A DNA stretch of 64,000 nucleotides, from contig NC_133658.1 of assembly GCF_037893015.1 (NCBI RefSeq), forward strand, positions 251,230,518 to 251,294,517, read 5' to 3'. A program made the position numbers and the translations under genes. The DNA is from Macrotis lagotis. Lineage: Eukaryota > Chordata > Mammalia > Peramelemorphia > Peramelidae. The notes under the pieces were generated by a model. It ran no database searches. It saw nothing but the letters and a program-made list of their open reading frames with translations, and was not told the DNA's origin. Positions within the stretch are counted from its first letter, which is position 1, and each line of letters starts with the position of its first letter. Of the stretch, positions 41,468 to 53,825 are shown piece after piece.

Positions 41468-44151
41468 AATGGACCTTAATTTCTTTTTTTTCTTTTTTCT
41501 AATGTTTTTTATTCTCATTTCGTACAAATGTTTTTTTTTACATTAATAAAATATACTTGTTTACAAGTAAACAAAATACCCCTCCCCCCATGAATATGGA
41601 TAGACTTGCTTGGGTGAAAAAGTGAAGGGGAGAGAAAAAAATTAAAATAAAAAAAATAATAGTAATAATTGTAGGTATGGCCAGGTGGCGCAATGGACGA
41701 AGCACCAGCCCTGGAGCCACGAGCCTCATAAACCCAATAATCACCCAGCCATGTGACATGCAAGCCACCCGATCCCCACTGCCTGCAAAAACCAAAAAGA
41801 AGAAAGGAAAAAAAAGACCCAAAATAAAATAGTAATAATAGTAGGGGTGGCTGGGTGGCAGACAGAGCATTGGCCCTTGAGCCAGGAGCACCTGGGTCCG
41901 AATCCGGCCTCAGACACCCAAAGATCATTCTGCTATGTGGCTCCAGGCAGGCCACCCAGCCCCACTTGTCCTGCACCCTCCCCCAAATAATAATAACAAA
42001 AAAATGTGCTTCAGTCTTTGTTCCAACACCATCAACTCTGTCATGAGTGGATCACATTCTTTATGATAAGTCCATCACAAAAGTTACTTCCATATTTTTC
42101 CAACATTGCCATTGCTGATCGCAACTCCCTCCTTTCTTATTTCTCCACTACCGTGTACTGTATTTTCTTTCTCCTTTCACTCTGACTCTGCTGTAGGGTA
42201 GCTGAGTGGCGCAGCAGACAGATCCCTGGTCCTGGGGCCAAGAAGCCCTGAGCCCCCATACCACCCCTTAGGCCCAGAATCCACCTGGCCCCATGGTCCT
42301 GGGCAGGCCATCCAATCCCAGCCCCTTGCAAGAAGTAAAAAAGAAAATGTGTTATATCTGAACACTGTTCCCCCATGGTCCATCCTCTCCTCCTTTATTC
42401 ACATCCCCACCCCTTCCCCCTGCTCCCCCCTCCTTCTTACTCCAGTTGTCTATACCCCATTGAGTATATTTGCTGTTTCCTCTCCTAGCCACCTCTGATG
42501 AGAGCAAAGGTTCCCTCATTCTCCCTTGCCTCCCCCCTTCCATATCACTGCAATAGCTCATTGTAATAAAAAAATCTTATTATGTGAAATATCTTGGACT
42601 ATTCCCCCTCTCCTTTTTCCATTCTCCCTTTCCATTTCCCTTTTTTCCCTATTGACTCCATTTTTACACCATATTTTATCTTCAAATTCAGCTTTCTCCT
42701 GTGCTTCAACTATAAAAGCTCCCTCTACCTGCTCTATTAACTGAGATGGTTCATATGAATATTATGAGTATCATTTTTCTATACATGCAGTTCATCCTCA
42801 TTAAGTCCCTCATATTTCCCCCCTCTCCTCCAATCTCCATGCTTCACCTGAGTCCTGTATCTGAAGATCAAACCTTCTGTTCAGCTCTGGCCATTCCAAA
42901 AGGAACCTTTGAAATTCCCCTGGTTCATTGAAAGTCCATCTTTTTCCCTGGAAGAGGACATTTAGCCTTGCTGGGTAGTTCATTCTTGGCTGCATTCTAA
43001 GCTCTTTTGCCTTCTGGTATATTGTATTCCAAGCCCTACGAGCTTCCAATGTAGATGCTGCTAAATCCTGAGTGATCCTGACTGCAGCTACATGATATTT
43101 GAACTGTGTCCTTCTGGCTGCTTGTAATATTTTCTCTTTGACTTGGGAGTTCTGGAACTTGGCTATAATATTCCTAGGGCATGGTTTTTTGGGATCTCTT
43201 TCTCAGGGGGATTGGTGGATTCTTTCCATTTCTATTTTGCCCTCTGCTTCTAGAATATCAGGGCAATTTTCCTGTAGTAATTCTTTGAAAATGATGTCAA
43301 GGCTCTTCCTGATCATGACTTTCAGGTATTCCAATAATTTTCAAATTATCTTTCCTTAGTCTGTTTTCCATATCAATTGTTTTTTCAATGAGATATTTCA
43401 CATTTTCTTCTAATTTTTCATTTTTTTGGTTTTGAAGTATTGATTTCCTGATTTCTGGTAAACTCATCAATCTCCCTGAATTCTATTCTTTGTCTGAAGG
43501 ATTTATTCTCCTCAGAGAGTTTTCTTATCTCTTTTTCCATCTGGCCAATTTTGCTTTTTAAAGCATTCTTCTCCTCAATAACTTTTTGAACTGTTTTATC
43601 CATTTGACCTAAGCTGTTTTTTAGCATGCTATTTTCTTCAGCATTTTTTTGGATTTCCTTGACTAAGCTGCTGACTTCATTTTCATGTTTTTCCTGCATC
43701 TCTCTCCTTTCTTTTCCCAGTTTTTCTTCCAACTCCCTCATTTGATTTCAAAGTCTTTTTTGAGCTCTATCATAGCCTGAGCCCAATTTCTGTTTTTTTC
43801 TTGGAGTCTTTAGATGTAGGAGCTTGTGCTTCCTCATCTTCAGACTGAGTATTTTGATCCTTCTTGGGGCTCATTTGCAAAATATTTCTCAATGGTCTTC
43901 CTCTTATTTCTTTGCTAATTCATTTTCCCAGCCTAAACCTGTTTTTTTGCAAGGGTCTCAGTGTGTGAGGTTCTGTCCTCCCTCCTGGTCTGTGAATGGC
44001 CATAAGCGCCCCCCTCTGCCACGGGGCCGAGGTGGCGGGGCCCTGCTGTTCTATGGGGGGCCTAGACTGGGATCAGGATCTGAATGTGGTCAGAGCCCCA
44101 GAGTCCTGTTCCAGAGGCAGAGGACAGAGCTCGGCAATGGACCTTAATTTC
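41468..44151 (-). mobile_element. Half-L1 (HAL1-type) element, copy B, 5'-truncated
   Basis: Minus-strand element 41,484-44,135 with an exact 16-bp TSD AATGGACCTTAATTTC at 41,468-41,483 and 44,136-44,151. Poly-T at 41,484 marks the 3' end; the 5' UTR is cut at 44,135 (about 210 bp remain). Carries ORF1 and the same three antisense SINE modules as copy A (42,193-42,345; 41,841-41,985; 41,672-41,805). No ORF2. Confidence 0.9.
42810..43923 (-). pseudogene. Half-L1 ORF1, copy B, with early stop
   Basis: The ATG at 43,923 is followed by one sense codon and TAG, so translation is blocked at codon 3. Downstream the coiled coil (43,741-43,430, EKLGKERREMQEKHENE...) and the C-terminal domain remain legible. 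The latter is the 79-codon frame 43,049-42,810 with QPRMNYPARLNVLFQGKRW, equivalent to the QPRILYPAKLS block of L1 ORF1p CTD. At the position of the TAG stop seen in copy C, this copy has TGG, so the frame runs on. Confidence 0.85.
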
Positions 44152-44224
44152 ATCATGTTATTGTTTGAGCTCTGTCAGTGTAGAGTCCCAAATAAGTTCC
44201 TCATACATTATAGAATCTTCATTT

Positions 44225-44393
44225 AAAAATCTTAGTTTCAGGGCAGCTACGTGGCACAGTGAATAGAGCACCAGCATTGGAGTCAGGAGTACCTGGGTTC
44301 AAATCCAACCTCAGACACTTAATAATTAGCTGTGTGGCCTTGGGCAAGCCACTTAACCCTATTACCTTGAAAAAATGTTAAAAATCTTAGTTT
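44225..44393 (+). mobile_element. WSINE1-type SINE
   Basis: Body 44,241-44,377; TSD AAAAATCTTAGTTT at 44,225-44,238 and 44,380-44,393. Confidence 0.93.
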
Positions 44394-44599
44394 CTTTGAA
44401 AACTTCTCACTTCAAACTTTCACTGAGTTTCAACCAGTATATTGACTATATGTAACCTATTTGCAAAGCAGAATAGAAAGATTTCAATTTCTCATTTAGT
44501 TGATTGCACTGGTCTTCAGTATTCAGACAGTTTTTCCCACTGTATATTTATTTGCTAATGGAAACATTGAAAGCTGGTTTTGTCTATGATTTACCAGAT

Positions 44600-44880
44600 G
44601 TAATTTAGACTCTTGTTAATTGTAGGTAACATCAATCTTTTATCATTTATCGTCTACATGCAGATGATTCACTTATCTGTGCAGGCATTCCTGATCTTTA
44701 TTGAGCTCTGCTTTTGCTTTGTTGGACATTTTGAATTAGTTATTGCATGCAAATCTCAAACTTTGCATGTCCAAAACAGAACTCCTCTTTATTCCCTTCC
44801 CTCTTTTAAACTTTTCCTGTTACTGTTGAAGGAATCATGATCCTCCCAAGCTACTCACTTAATAAATATAGTACTTGATT
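44600..44880 (+). repeat. L2 LINE fragment
   Basis: TATCGTCTACATGCAGATGATTC, ATTGCATGCAAATCTCAAACTTTGCATGTCC then AAACAGAACTCCTCTTTATTCCC: sense L2 coding region, decayed. Confidence 0.7.
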
Positions 44881-44943
44881 GATTGATTGACTTATATGGT
44901 TTTTGTAATCCAGGGCAAGCTATTTTCAGTGCCCTAGTAAATG

Positions 44944-45145
44944 CTCAAAGACTTTATTTTTTTTATTTTTATTTTTTTTTTAGGTTTTTTGGTAAGGCAA
45001 ATGGGGTTAAGTAAGTGGCTTGCCCAAGGCCACACAGCTAGGTAATTATTAAGTGTCTGAGACTGGATTGGAACCCAGGTACTCCTGACTCCAGGGCCGG
45101 TGCTTTATCCACTATGCCACCTAGCCGCCCCTCTCAAAGACTTTA
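44944..45145 (-). mobile_element. WSINE1-type SINE
   Basis: Body 44,957-45,132; TSD CTCAAAGACTTTA at 44,944-44,956 and 45,133-45,145. Contains a duplicated GTTAAGTAAGTGG. Confidence 0.94.
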
Positions 45146-45300
45146 AATTGGAAAAAAGGTGCCAATATGCATTGGTAAGGGAAATTCTTTACTGAGAGCT
45201 TTCTGCACAGGTTCCATTTAAAAAAAAGGTGAATGAATTCTTTCATCAATTTAAGCTTTTGAAAAATTTTGTTTTTATTTATTAAAAACACCAAATTTTA

Positions 45301-45423
45301 GGGCCAGCTAAGTGGCACAGTGGATAGAGTACCAGCCCTGGAGTCAGGAGGACCTGAGTTCCAATGCAGCCTCAGACACTTTATAATTACTTAGCTGTGT
45401 GACCTTGGGCAAGTCACATAACC
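45301..45423 (+). mobile_element. WSINE1-type SINE, 3' truncated
   Basis: GGGCCAGCTAAGTGGCACAG through TTGGGCAAGTCACATAACC; no A-rich tail. Confidence 0.85.
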
Positions 45424-45459
45424 TAGTAGTTTACTATGAACTAGTAGTTTACTGTGTAT

Positions 45460-45575
45460 TTTATTGAACTATTTAAAAGCATTTTATCCATCTCAAATTA
45501 TCTGAGGAGGGGTCCATAGGCTTCACCAGACTATCAAATAGATCCATGGTCCACTAAAAAAGTTAAAATCCTTTG
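45460..45575 (+). mobile_element. hAT-type DNA transposon right end (tentative)
   Basis: GAGGAGGGGTCCATAGGCTTCACCAGACTATCA then GTCCACTAAAAAAGTTAAAATCC, the same family as 6,490-6,595. Confidence 0.5.
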
Positions 45576-46885
45576 TTTTAAGGATTTTGTTCTCTTTTTA
45601 AATCATTCTGAAATTTCTTGCTGTCGTGTGATTTCTAAACAGTTGGCAGGATTCTCTTCAATTAGACTGGATTGAATTTTTTTGCTTCATATTATTATAC
45701 TTGCTCAAAGTGCTATAGTTTCTCTTCAGATTTTACTTATTCTTGCTTATGTTTTATTTTCCTTACTGTTTTTCTTGCTTGGGCTAAATTTTTATTTTAT
45801 GCAATCTCTCTTGATCTTTTGGTCTTTTAGCTTATCTTTCCCATCTCTTAAATCTGGGAATACTCATCATTCTTTGATCCTTCCCCCTTCAGCTACTACT
45901 TGGATCTGTAAAGCTGAGCTACCGACTGAACTAAACTTCATTTCCTTGGAGAATATTCTGGTGGACTAGCTGGGTTCTCTGCCCTGAATAATCTGGTGTA
46001 GAGAAAGACTCGTCTCAGTCAGATTTCCATCATTCTTCCCCCAAATTCATACTTATTTCCCTCTTCTGAGTGCTCAGCACTGATGTTTTTGTTATGTTTG
46101 AGTCTCCTATTCCTTTCCACCCTCCCTTCCTATTTTCTTTTTCTTTTATGTGACTGGGCAATGAATGTCAGCCACCTTTTTTGTTGGAGTAGGGTTTAGT
46201 ATCTTTATTTCTAACTCTGATAGGAAGGTTTATGAATTTATCTCTGCTCACAAATTGTGCTTGGTGTGTGAATTGGATATGGAGACAGTAAATTGAAACT
46301 TCCTGTATTAGAATTCTTCTATGTTATTTCCATGTAACCTTTTACCTTGTACTGGTTTTCGCTTTGTAGATTCTGGATTGAACCCAACTCGACTCTGTTT
46401 TCATGATGGAGTTCCAATGATGGGGAATGATAATGTTAAGAAAATAATTTCTAATGAGACTTCAATGAAAACTCCCCCAAACTCCCCCAAAACCTTAATC
46501 TCTCTGTATGTTATGGTTAAAGAAGAATTCATAACAATGGGCACATCACAAAGTACCTTTATTTTGGGTTTGAAGTTGGAGAAATTTGCAGAAAGCAACT
46601 ATTCTGCCATCTGTCTAGTCTAGGAATTCTCAGTATACCCAATCTTATATAATATCAATAAATGTAATTTAAATAAATAAATGGGGAAATCTCATGCACT
46701 TGAGTTTCACTAGATTGGATACTACTGTTGCTTTGTAACATGATCTCATCATCCATTTGGGTCTGGGCATTGTAAAATTTCTAAAAGCTATCCTCTTGAT
46801 ATCAGATCTCATTGACCCGTCTCCTGTCTCCTCTAACTTGCTAGGAGAAGGGAGGCAAACCTGAATCTCATAAGGAACATATGCA
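45576..46885. other. Long intron 1 stretch without recognised repeats
   Basis: 1.3 kb with no element I can assign. Open frames at 45,682-45,969 (95 codons) and 46,321-46,623 (100 codons) are hydrophobic or nondescript, lack any known domain and are not supported as exons of ARFGEF2. Confidence 0.45.
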
Positions 46886-46891
46886 CCTCTA

Positions 46892-47032
46892 GGGGGGCAG
46901 CCGGGTGCTGCACTGGATAGAGCACCGGCCCTGAGGTCAGGAGAACTTGAGTTCAAATGTGGCCTCAGACACTTAATTGCCTAGCTGTGTGACCTTGGGC
47001 AAATCTCTTAACCCTATTGCCTTAAAAAAAAA
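46892..47032 (+). mobile_element. WSINE1-type SINE
   Basis: GGGGGGCAGCCGGGTGCTGC through CCTATTGCCTT plus A tail. Confidence 0.88.
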
Positions 47033-47486
47033 ATACATGTACTCTTCTTCCTATAGGGCTTTTGTTTAGAATTTCAAGTTATTATCCATCTCCATTTGCA
47101 ATAGACCTAATGAGTTATATATAGCAGCTTGAATCTTTGATGTTGGCTATATGTACAGATATTTCTTTAACTATTTTATGGATGGTGTATCAAGTTGGCT
47201 TAGATGTGAACAAGCCAAAAGTTCACAATCTACATTTCCCTGATAACTGAAGTTTTTCTATAGAGTTCTGAGATCAAGTCATGTATATAATTTTGCAATG
47301 AAAAGGAATTCAGAGCATCCAGAACTTAATGTCCTGAAATTCTAAAATAAATATCACAAAATCCCAAGTATAAAAGTATTGTGTGAAGAAATATTGACAC
47401 ACAAATCTAAACCATTAATGGCTTAAAAGTATTTTTTTTGCCTAAATAGATGTCTGACATTTTCTCATGTATAACCCAGTTATGAT
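47033..47486. other. No recognisable feature (intron 1)
   Basis: Unassigned AT-rich sequence. Confidence 0.4.
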
Positions 47487-47573
47487 GTGTTAAGTGTCTG
47501 AGACTGAATTTGAACCCAGGTACTCCTGACTCCAGGGCCGGTGCTCTATCCACTGTGCCACTTAGCTGCCCCT
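47487..47573 (-). mobile_element. SINE fragment (head half)
   Basis: TTAAGTGTCTGAGACTGAATTTG through CACTTAGCTGCCCC; the tail half is absent. It is the last repeat before exon 2, 265 bp upstream. Confidence 0.85.
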
Positions 47574-47837
47574 TGTTAGTAGATTTAAAAAATAAAACTA
47601 ATTTGCTATTTTGATGTCTTCTTAAGCTTTTATTCTTTCTTGAAACAGAATACCAACCATCAATCTGTTTTATCCATATCTTTACATAGCGACTTGCTTC
47701 ACTTTCTGTAATTGCTACTTTGTCTTCCTTGTAACATATGTTATAAAAATTTTAAATTGTTTAGTCTAAAAAATATTAACTATGTTCTGCTACATGTATC
47801 CAATGTAACTATCTTTTTTCCCATTCTTCCTTTCTAG

Positions 47838-47868
47838 ATGAAATTAAAGCAGAGCTAGAAAAGCAAAG
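47838..47868 (+). CDS. ARFGEF2: ARFGEF2 coding exon 2 (31-nt micro-exon, residues 41-51)
   Basis: A 31-nt exon lies between the acceptor TTCCTTTCTAG and the donor AAAG|GTAAGC. It completes Asp41, reads EIKAELEKQ and leaves AG for the first two bases of Arg51. The sequence closely matches the DEIKAEIEKQR segment of BIG2 (one conservative Ile-to-Leu change by memory). Its length and phase fit exons 1 and 3 exactly. Gene finders would probably miss it, because it sits 26.6 kb from exon 1. Confidence 0.95.
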
Positions 47869-48521
47869 GTAAGCTATTAACCTAGCTGCTGTTATCCATT
47901 GTTAAGCATATAGGGGAACTGTCTTGTTCAGTGTTACATAGCAAGTTAGTCCCAGAGTTGGAAATAAACCTCACATCTCTCTGCCTCCCACTTCAAGGCT
48001 CTCCCCATTATATTATTCTGTATCTCACATATATGAAAAATACAGTGAAGAACTTATAATATTCTTTACACCTTTTTCATATTACATGGAGGGTATTAAC
48101 TACTATACAAATAATGGGATCTTAGGTTACTGGACTCTGGGGACAGGTCAAGATAACCTTAATGCTAATGTTTTAGCTTTTTCTTACTGTAGCATGAAAA
48201 ACTTTGTCTTCTCGGAATTTTTTGACCTTAGGTGGACATTCTTTCTTAATAATGGTGCTAACTAGTGTTTTTCTAGTAAAATAATTATGACTCATGCTAA
48301 GATTCAATACAAAATGATACAGATAATATCAGCTAAAAAGGGATCTTGCCTGCTGTTTGTGGTATTTCTGTGCTCTCTAATGCAGGGCTTTAAACTTTTA
48401 ATTAGGTCTCAGATGCTAGTTTATAACTATATTTAATTTGAAAACTGCATTTAGAAAGGGTGGTTCAAAATATGTTTGTAAGTTTTTTCTTCTCTTTTTG
48501 CCCTTCTTTTTGTTAAACCAG
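47869..48521 (+). other. ARFGEF2: ARFGEF2 intron 2 (653 bp)
   Basis: GTAAGC...CCAG intron without SINE or L1; a weak MIR-like piece lies at about 47,915-48,020. The absence of young repeats may simply reflect its small size. Confidence 0.85.
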
Positions 48522-48645
48522 ACCTGGGGCTGCCATATCACCAAAAGCAAACTTCATCGAAGCTGACAAGTATTTCCTTCCATTTGAACTAGCTTGTCAA
48601 TCAAAATCTCCACGGGTGGTCAGTACATCATTAGACTGCTTGCAG
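48522..48645 (+). CDS. ARFGEF2: ARFGEF2 coding exon 3 (residues 51-92, DCB domain)
   Basis: The acceptor is TGTTAAACCAG and the donor is TGCAG|GTATTG. After the split Arg51 the exon reads a variable linker (PGAAISPK) and then the conserved run [20 protein letters not shown], followed by [13 protein letters not shown]. That block is nearly invariant between BIG1 and BIG2 and belongs to the first helices of the DCB armadillo-like fold. SKSPRVV favours BIG2 over BIG1 (SKCPRIV, from memory). The exon ends at a codon boundary (phase 0). In BIG2 the next residues should be KLIAYGH; I did not find them before position 64,000. Confidence 0.97.
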
Positions 48646-48666
48646 GTATTGCATTTAAACTTGACT

Positions 48667-48852
48667 CTGACGTGAACTTTTTAGGTTTTTTTTTAAGTTT
48701 TTTACAAGGCAATGGGGTTAAGTGTTTTGCCCAAGGCCACACAGCTAGGTAATAATTACGTGTCTGAGCCCAGATTTGAACTCAGGTACTCTTGACTCCA
48801 GGGCCAATGCTCTATCCACTATGCCACCTAGCCGCCCCTGATATGAACTTTT
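48667..48852 (-). mobile_element. WSINE1-type SINE, 22 bp after exon 3
   Basis: Body 48,682-48,837; TSD CTGACGTGAACTTTT / CTGATATGAACTTTT. The only differences are C-to-T and G-to-A in one CpG. Antisense to the gene. Confidence 0.92.
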
Positions 48853-51654
48853 TAAGGCCAGAAATTTTAAGTTTTAGTGCTAGTAATTGGTGATTACTTA
48901 ACAACATTATGGGTACCTAGAATAATTTTGGAAGTAAAGAGAAGTGAATGTTTTTCTTCTCTGCTGAGGGTGGTATGGATGTAGTCTTTTTATTTTAAGT
49001 GAAGAGAAAACAGCCACGATGGTGAAGTAGGAGGAAGAAGTAAAATTCAGCTATCCTTCACAACTATTCCATGGAACCCTAGGAAACACAATACACCTTT
49101 GATAGAGAAATCAAAGGAAAAATCACATCAAGTCATTTTGTTTCAGATAAGATTGGCATATAGAGAAAGAGAAAGTAGGATGTTTATTATACAGTTTTCC
49201 AGTGTAGAGACTGAATTAAAGTCTGAGAATGTACACTCAGACAAGAAGGGCCTAATACTGGCTTTTGCAGAGCAAATTCAGATGGCAACTGGAAGCTGTC
49301 ACACATAATGTAGAATGAGATCTCAGATCAAATATAAACTAGGAAAGTGACTTGTATCTGGTGTGGCAAAGCAGGGCAAGGAACAATTGCAGACCCAATA
49401 AGGAAGGATACTGTGTAAAGAGCAAGAAAAGAAGAGATCAGAAGCTGTGGTGTTCTAACCCTGTGAACAGAGCAGTATCTCAGTTCCAGGTTCTATTTCA
49501 TTTTGAAGCCTGCCCCAGAAAAAACATGGACAGGGATCTTAGTTCGAGGGCAGGCGTAGAGTTCTCTATTGTGCTAAACCTCTCACTCTACAAGTTAGCT
49601 GCTTGTGATTGATTCTAAGAGAAGTTTTTTGAAGCTCCCACTAGGGCAATCCCATAGTTGTCTTGCCCACACTTAAAACCAGGTCAGGAATTCACATTGT
49701 TGAGATCAGGAGGGCTGGGATCAAATTTTACACTGAATCGGACAACTTTAGGGTCAGTTGAAAGCATGAAGATGTCCAGCCTGAGTTGGTCCTGAGATCC
49801 TTGAAGAACATATTACTCAATATCCAGAGAAAGCAATATTCAGTATCCAAGAAAACAAGTCTTAGGTTTTCTTCCAGAATTGTGCAGATCCTGGTCCTAA
49901 AATAAATAGGCTAGGGAATTAAATAGCAACAACAATAACAAGAGTTCCACAGTAAAGACTCTTATGGTGACAGGAACACCCAAGACATAAAAACAGGAAG
50001 GAATGATTCCAAACTGTCTTCAAGCAGAGCCTAAAAGAAAAACAATTTGGGCACAAGTTCAACTAGAATTCTTAGAATAAATAAAGTAAGAGTTTAAGAA
50101 AGTATTATAAAATTACTTTATAAGTGAAATGAGATTGCTAGAGGAAATAAATGGAAAAGACTTAAAGACTACGGATGAAAGATTTGGAAAAGAGAATTAA
50201 TAGCTTAGGACAAGAGTTATAAAATGTACCCAAAGCAGCAGGCTCCTAGAACATTAGAGTGAACCAAAAAGAAATTAATGATTTCATGAGACAACAGGAA
50301 ATATAAATAAATATAAATATAAATTTATAATGTAATATAAAATATTATAAATATAAATAATACAAAGTCAAGAAACTGGGTAAATAGAAGGAAATGTAAG
50401 ATAACACAATTCAGAAACAACTAACAAGGAAAATATATCAAGTAGAGATAGTTTAAGAATTATTTGAATGCTTGAAAGTTATAACCAAAGAAAGAAACTT
50501 CACATCATATTTTAAGAAAACTGCTCAAGATCTCTTAGAATCAACAGATAAATTGAGCGAAGGAAAAAAAAACACTGGTCACCCCCTAAAATGAGCCCCA
50601 AAATGAAAACTTCCAGGATTATTAAAGTTCACATTTCCAGGTCAAAGAAAAGCTCTACTACATAGAAAGAGGGTGACAGGATTTAACAGCTAGTACTTTA
50701 AAGGATTGTAGAGCTAGGAATTCTAGAAGGCAGGAAAAAAAATGTAGACTTACAACCAACTATAATTTGCATAGCAAGGCAGTATAAGGCTATATGGGGA
50801 AAATGTATCTTTATTCAAATACAGACAACTTCCAAATATTCCTAATGAAAAAATCAGAGCTGAGTAGAAACTTTGAAATAAAAAAAAGTCAAAATAACCA
50901 TAAAAAGAAAAATTAGTTGAGTTAAAAAAAAGAATGAAATTGCATTGTAATGGGGGATGATGGTACACATGTTCCCTCAGAAACTCATTATCATCAGGGT
51001 TCATGGATCAAATTAGACAGGACTGGAGAAGTTTTATTAGATTTTGATGATCTTGAAAGAAAAAAGAAAGAGAAAAGGGTGAGAGGAATATACAAGCGAT
51101 CAAGAGAGAAAGGAAAGAGGTATGGGAATTATCTAATTTGAGTATTTAAATGGAAAACTATGCAAACAAGGGAAACAATTTGAGGGGAGTGTATGATATT
51201 TGAACTTAACTAGTATCTCAATTTGTTAAAAGAGGGATAATTATAGACAGAAAACTGGTTACATAAATATATTTCACTCAACAGTAGGGATAGGTATTAT
51301 TGGGAAGGATTGAGTAATGAAAGAATGAGTCATAAGCAAAACAAACTTTAACCATGAAGGATTAATTTCAAAGAGACTTCTAAAAAGAAAGAATAGGAAC
51401 CTTGGTCCTTGATAAGTGAAAGAGAAGATGGTCAAAGGAACAAAGGATCACATCAAACCAAGTGCTCTGATTTTAAACACACTTGTACTTACTACTCTCA
51501 TTTTCCTAGAGCAGGTGGAAAACAGAACAGAATGAAGTGAAATAACAATGGTAATAAATGAATATAAATTTATTTGTAGAAGAGAAAGACAATAGCAAAA
51601 TGTATTAGAAATTAGAATCGAACAATATTTTTGTAAGAAGCACATATAAAATAT

Positions 51655-51797
51655 AAAGGTTCGGGGTGGCTAGGTGGTGCATTGGATAAATCACCAGCCC
51701 TGGAGTCAGGAGTACCTGGGTTCAAATCCAGTCTCAAACAATAATTACCTAGCTATGTGGCCTTGGGCAAGCCACTTAAAAAAAAAAAAGGTTCTTA
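51655..51797 (+). mobile_element. WSINE1-type SINE (plus arm of an inverted pair)
   Basis: GGGGTGGCTAGGTGGTGCATTGG through GGGCAAGCCACTTAAAAAA; AAAGGTTC on both sides is the TSD. Confidence 0.9.
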
Positions 51798-51807
51798 AGA
51801 GGGTTTT

Positions 51808-51948
51808 TTGTTTGTTTTTTTAATTTTTGCAAGGCAAATGGGTTTAAGTGTGGCTTGGTAATTATTAAGTGTCTGAAGTCGAATATGAACTCAGGTACTC
51901 CTGACTCAAGGGCCAGTGCTCTATCCACTGCATCACCTAGCCACCCCA
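51808..51948 (-). mobile_element. WSINE1-type SINE (minus arm of an inverted pair)
   Basis: TTTTTGCAAGGCAAATGGG through CATCACCTAGCCACCCC, with an internal deletion of the GCCCAAGGCCACACAGCTA stretch. It starts about 20 bp after its plus-strand partner. Confidence 0.9.
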
Positions 51949-52337
51949 AAATTCATAAGAGTTAAAGGGAGAGGTTGGAACAAAATTTATTATATTTCCC
52001 ATAAAGTGAAAAGGACAGGGGTGGTCATAATGTTCTCAGACAAGATTACAGCCAAAAAAAAGACCTTAAAATTAGAGAAAAACTTTATTGTGTTGAAAAG
52101 TATCATAAACAGTAAATTAATATCAATGCCAAATCTATGTACCATGATATAGATTCTTAATACTTAAAGGAAAAGTTAAATAATTACTGGGAGAGATAGT
52201 AACACTCTAGTAGTTAGGGGACTCTGTTCAGATTTAAGCAGAATTTTTAAAGCAAGAAACAAGTTAAGGACAAGAGTAGAATTTAGAAAATTTAAATACG
52301 ATAGACTTTTGGTGACTACTGAGTGGGAATAGTTTAT

Positions 52338-52462
52338 TGGGGCAGCTAGGTGGATAGAGCATTGGCCCTGGAGTCAGGAGGACCTCACACACTTAATGAT
52401 TATCTAGCTGTGTAATCTTGGGCAAGTCACTTAACCCCATTGCCCTTGCAAAAACAAAAAAA
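52338..52462 (+). mobile_element. WSINE1-type SINE
   Basis: GGGGCAGCTAGGTGGATAGAGC through CCATTGCCCTTGCAAAAAC; inserted in the ancient L1's ORF2 relic. Confidence 0.9.
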
Positions 52463-52950
52463 GAAAGGAGTGTATCTTTTTTCAGCTGTATATGTCATCC
52501 TGATGCAAAGTGGCCGTGTATGAAAACTGCACAAACAAATGCAGAACAGAAATGTTAAAACACATCTATTATAGATCACAATACAATAAACATTATATTC
52601 AGAAAGGACTACTGAAGAAACAAAGAATGCAAATTAATTGAATACTAAAAAATGAATTATTCCTAAAGAATGGATCAAATCTGGAGAAATCAGTAAGTAT
52701 TCTATTATGTATAAGTTACTGTACTGATCATGGAAATAACAATGAGAATGCAGCCAAAGTAGTCTTTAGGAGAAAAATACATGTTTTTATACATCTTCTT
52801 GAACAAAAGAAAACAGATCAATGAATTATATAAACAACTTTAAAAACCTAAAAAGCAAATAAATTTTTAAATCTCAATAGAACATCAAAATAGAAATCAT
52901 TAAAGAAGAATTAACAAATTGAAACCAATTCTTCCCCATTAAATTAATCA

Positions 52951-53398
52951 GTAAAGATTGTTTTTTTCTTAATGTTTAAAATAAATTTATTTATTTTTCA
53001 ATTTTTCCCCAAATCCCCCTACCCCTCCATAGAAGGCAGTCTGTTAGTCTTTACATTGTTTCCATGCTATACAATGATCTAAATTGAATGTGTTGAGAGA
53101 GAAATTATATCCTTAAGGGAAAAAAAATAAAATGTAAGAGACAGCAAGATTATATAATAAGATAACATTTTTTTTTAATTAAAGGTAATAGTCTTTGGTT
53201 TTTGTTACAAAATTTTTCCTGATTGTTGCACTTATAAAATGAACAAGTCCATTAAGGTTGATCATCAACCCCATGTGACTGTTATGGTGTACAATGTTCT
53301 TCTGGTCCTACTCATCTCGCTTAGCATCAGTTCATGCAAATCCATTCAGGCTTCTCTGAATTCCCATCCCTCCTGGTTTCTAATACCAATAGTGTTCT

Positions 53399-53455
<57 letters not shown>

Positions 53456-53825
53456 CATGTAGCACAGTTTGTTCAGCCATTCCCCAATTGATGAACATTT
53501 ACTCAATTTTCAATTCTTTGCTACCACAAATAGAGCTGCCATGAATGTTTTTGTACAAGTGATGTTTTTACCCTTCTTCATGATCTCTTCAAGGTATAGA
53601 CCCAGTAGTAGTATTCCTGGATCAAAGGGTATATACATTTTTATTGCCCTTTGGGCGTAATTACAAATTGCTCTCCAAAAAGGTTGGATGAGTTCATAGC
53701 TCCAACAGCAATGCATTAGTGTCCCAGATTTCCCACATCTTCTCCAACATTGATCATTGTCCTTTCTGGTCATATTGGCCAGTCTGAAAGATGTGAGGTG
53801 ATACCTCAGAGATGTAAAGATTGTT

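Noticed and set aside
12276..44151. Copies A and B as a segmental duplication
   Set aside because: Similarity stops at the element ends, copy B has its own 16-bp TSD and a different 5' truncation point, and the flanks do not match.
49099..51141. Several 63-86-codon frames in intron 3
   Set aside because: They lie in the ORF1 region of the ancient L1, are short and interrupted, and do not join into ARFGEF2.
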